Below, in pieces: positions 62,722 to 64,000 of a stretch of 64,000 bases of DNA. The notes under the pieces are model-generated. The model did not search any database. It was not told the DNA's origin and worked only from the letters and a program-made list of their open reading frames with translations. The translations under genes were made by a program, and so were the position numbers. Numbering within the stretch: the stretch's first letter is position 1; the number at the start of each line of letters is the position of its first letter. Source of the DNA: Litoreibacter janthinus (GTDB lineage: Bacteria; Pseudomonadota; Alphaproteobacteria; Rhodobacterales; Rhodobacteraceae); the NCBI RefSeq assembly GCF_900111945.1, contig NZ_FOYO01000001.1, positions 1,371,751 to 1,435,750 on the forward strand, in the 5' to 3' direction.

Positions 62722-63471
62722 ATGTCTTTGACCCGTTTCCATTTCGTTGCTGGCTTGCCGAAGTCGGGGGCTAGATATTTTGCGTCGTTGCTTGCGCAGA
62801 ATTCTCGGTTTTGTGTGTCCAGTGACAGCCCCGCACACAGCGTGTTTTGCCATTTGACCGAAGCTTGGGCGCAGCAGGATGGACCTTTGTCCTTTGTAGA
62901 TGCCTCTACGCGCACGGCGCTTTTGCGGGCATCGATGGACGCTGTTCATCACGGGCGTGCGATGGACTCCGTGGTGTTCGATAACAACCCCGAATGGTTG
63001 CCCCATATGGCCTCGCTGGCCGAGTTGTTTCCGTTGTCACGGTTCATTCTTCTGGTGCGCGACCCCGCACGCATCGCCGCGGAAATGGCGCAGGAAACAG
63101 GTGGTGCCCAAACGCCTGCCGCGTTGATGTCGGATCATGGGGTCATCGGAAAGCCCGTTGGGTGCATTCAAGCAGCGCTAACTTCCAAGGCGGCGGAGCG
63201 GTTGCTCTTGATTGATTATGACCGCTTGTTGAGCGATCCAGAGAGAGTGATGAACGCGATGTACTCTTTCTTGGGAGATGTGGTGTTTACACATGACTTC
63301 CGAGCATTGCCGCCTGCAGCGCCTCGTGCTCAACGGATGCCAATGGGGCTCGCGCGTCGTGTGGCCGCAATCGGGGATGGAACGCGACGCCGTATACAGA
63401 AAAACGATTTGCCGATCTGGCGCCGTAGCTCGGGATCGGCCGCTACTATGCTGCTGCCGGAGGCTGGATAA
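62722..63471 (+). CDS. Sulfotransferase family protein
   Basis: A 249-residue protein starting MSLTRFHFVAGLPKSGARYF. The PAPS 5'-phosphosulfate loop is LPKSGARYF, a slightly altered LPRSGST, and the 3'-phosphate site is FILLVRDPARIAAEM. The C-terminal part has RLLLIDYDRLLSDPERVMNA. The upstream frame extends 45 residues (ATGs at 62659 and 62674), but the family starts at this ATG. PAPS could come from the APS kinase at 57732. Acceptor unknown. Confidence 0.82.
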   Translation: MSLTRFHFVAGLPKSGARYFASLLAQNSRFCVSSDSPAHSVFCHLTEAWAQQDGPLSFVDASTRTALLRASMDAVHHGRAMDSVVFDNNPEWLPHMASLAELFPLSRFILLVRDPARIAAEMAQETGGAQTPAALMSDHGVIGKPVGCIQAALTSKAAERLLLIDYDRLLSDPERVMNAMYSFLGDVVFTHDFRALPPAAPRAQRMPMGLARRVAAIGDGTRRRIQKNDLPIWRRSSGSAATMLLPEAG

Positions 63472-63523
63472 GCCGCGCGGTGGGTGCTAGCAGTCCAGAA
63501 AATCCAGCGGGAAGGTCGCATCT

Positions 63524-64000
63524 ATGGCAAATTTGAGCAATCAGCAGATCAAAGACCTGTTTGCCAAGGCGCGTCACGCTCAAGAAAAAGGCCAGCTTGA
63601 CGATGCCGAACGCGGCTACAAACGGCTTTTGAAAAGCGCTCCGAACTTACCGGAGGTGAACTTCAATCTTGGGGAAATCTTCGCACTCCGCGGCAAATTT
63701 GCTGAAGCTGCCGACCGTTTTGAAGTCGCTTTGAAGCTGCGTCCAAACGAACCTGCCATCTGGGCGAGCTATCTGAATTTGGCAGCCAAGCACCCCAATC
63801 CTAAGAACTTTGACCTGCTGCGCGAACGCGCGAGGCCCGTTCTGGGGGCGACCGCGGCGTTTGCTTTCTTCGAAGGCGTCGCGTCACGGCGCGATGAAAA
63901 GTGGAAGGAGGCGGCGGGATTCTTCAAATCCGCGATTGAATCAGGCTTTCGGCAAGCCCGCGTGTACGCGGAATATGGCTCCACTTTGGTAGAGCTGAAA
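63524..64000 (+). CDS. TPR-repeat protein, N-terminal part (continues past the window)
   Basis: The frame is open from the ATG at 63524 to the window end (159 codons), with GGAAGG eight bases upstream. TPR-like helical repeats are seen: ARHAQEKGQLDDAERGYKRL, NLGEIFALRGKFAEAADRFE and WKEAAGFFKSAIESGFRQAR. Downstream of a sulfotransferase, it could be a TPR-sulfotransferase fusion; the rest is outside the window. Confidence 0.75.
   Translation, partial: MANLSNQQIKDLFAKARHAQEKGQLDDAERGYKRLLKSAPNLPEVNFNLGEIFALRGKFAEAADRFEVALKLRPNEPAIWASYLNLAAKHPNPKNFDLLRERARPVLGATAAFAFFEGVASRRDEKWKEAAGFFKSAIESGFRQARVYAEYGSTLVELK

Noticed and set aside
62467..63006. 179-residue frame opposite the sulfotransferase start
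   Set aside because: Cys/His/Arg-rich without motifs. The plus strand carries a clear sulfotransferase.
1..64000. tRNA, rRNA, CRISPR, IS or prophage content
   Set aside because: I looked for T-loop-like GGTTCGAATCC sequences, regular direct repeats and transposase motifs and saw none.

Overview
The window is high-GC chromosomal DNA from an alphaproteobacterium, most likely a marine Roseobacter-group member of the Rhodobacteraceae. The basis is the gene content: a Ccr-type crotonyl-CoA carboxylase/reductase, a LuxR/LuxI pair with a small upstream gene, an RpoH with an RpoE-type promoter, TIGR02186 next to TauE, an MarR-EPS/ATP-sulfurylase locus, DUF1150, DUF1467 and DUF465 proteins, and a Hint_2 protein. 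Almost all of it looks like core genome. I saw no rRNA, tRNA, CRISPR array, insertion sequence, prophage or replication origin. The first gene (ccr) and the last (a TPR protein) run off the window edges.

Layout. 1-2.5 kb: the 3' end of ccr, then a quorum-sensing module (70-codon gene, luxR, luxI). 2.5-5.7 kb: RecD-like helicase, then tauE and a TIGR02186 gene on the minus strand. 5.8-10.6 kb: a BMP-type (nucleoside-like) ABC importer operon with a structured leader and an intra-operon hairpin after the binding protein. 10.6-15.6 kb: rimI-tsaB-nfu, usp, a class IV aminotransferase, a VOC protein and trpS. 15.6-21.8 kb: an apparently inactive rhomboid, then murJ, glnD and an LpoA-like lipoprotein. 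21.9-24.2 kb: rsmI, yraN, gshB. 24.2-27.7 kb: comM, a glutathione transferase, a phosphoglycerate-mutase-fold phosphatase and cobU. 27.7-35 kb: a plus-strand run of rpoH, chaN, coaBC, dut, moeB, ybjN, proC, csaA and a hydroxyacid dehydrogenase. 35-37.6 kb: tdk, then a small accessory patch (HTH protein, tandem terminators, 30-residue lipoprotein, AT-rich nuclease-like gene) before carB. 37.6-44.5 kb: carB, a small membrane protein, cfa, aspS. 44.5-51.2 kb: DUF1800/DUF1501 pair, Flp-like peptide, GNAT, response regulator, methylmalonyl-CoA epimerase, DUF1467, CysZ/EI24-like protein, nitroreductase. 51.2-56.8 kb: topA with a 51-residue membrane peptide, a secreted lipase-like protein, purK/purE, DUF465. 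56.9-64 kb: sigma-32-type promoter with hsp20 and DUF1150, a MarR/ATP-sulfurylase/APS-kinase fusion, trxB divergent from lrp, a Hint_2 protein, a sulfotransferase and a TPR protein.

How it fits together. The stress genes form a plausible circuit: an ECF (RpoE-like) promoter precedes rpoH, and a sigma-32-type promoter precedes hsp20, with gshB, a glutathione transferase, trxB and cfa also present. Ccr and methylmalonyl-CoA epimerase both serve the ethylmalonyl-CoA pathway but lie 49 kb apart. Convergent genes are packed very tightly: four pairs overlap by exactly four bases at their stop codons and two more abut with no spacer.

Most worth following up: the AT-rich DUF6615-like gene with a PD-(D/E)XK-like motif beside carB, the in-frame MarR/ATP-sulfurylase fusion that one base in a C4 run would undo, the rhomboid lacking both catalytic residues, the ECF and heat-shock promoters, the iterated TTGCGCG elements between trxB and lrp, and an Irr-like box at the nfu promoter. 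No clearly new multi-gene system stands out.
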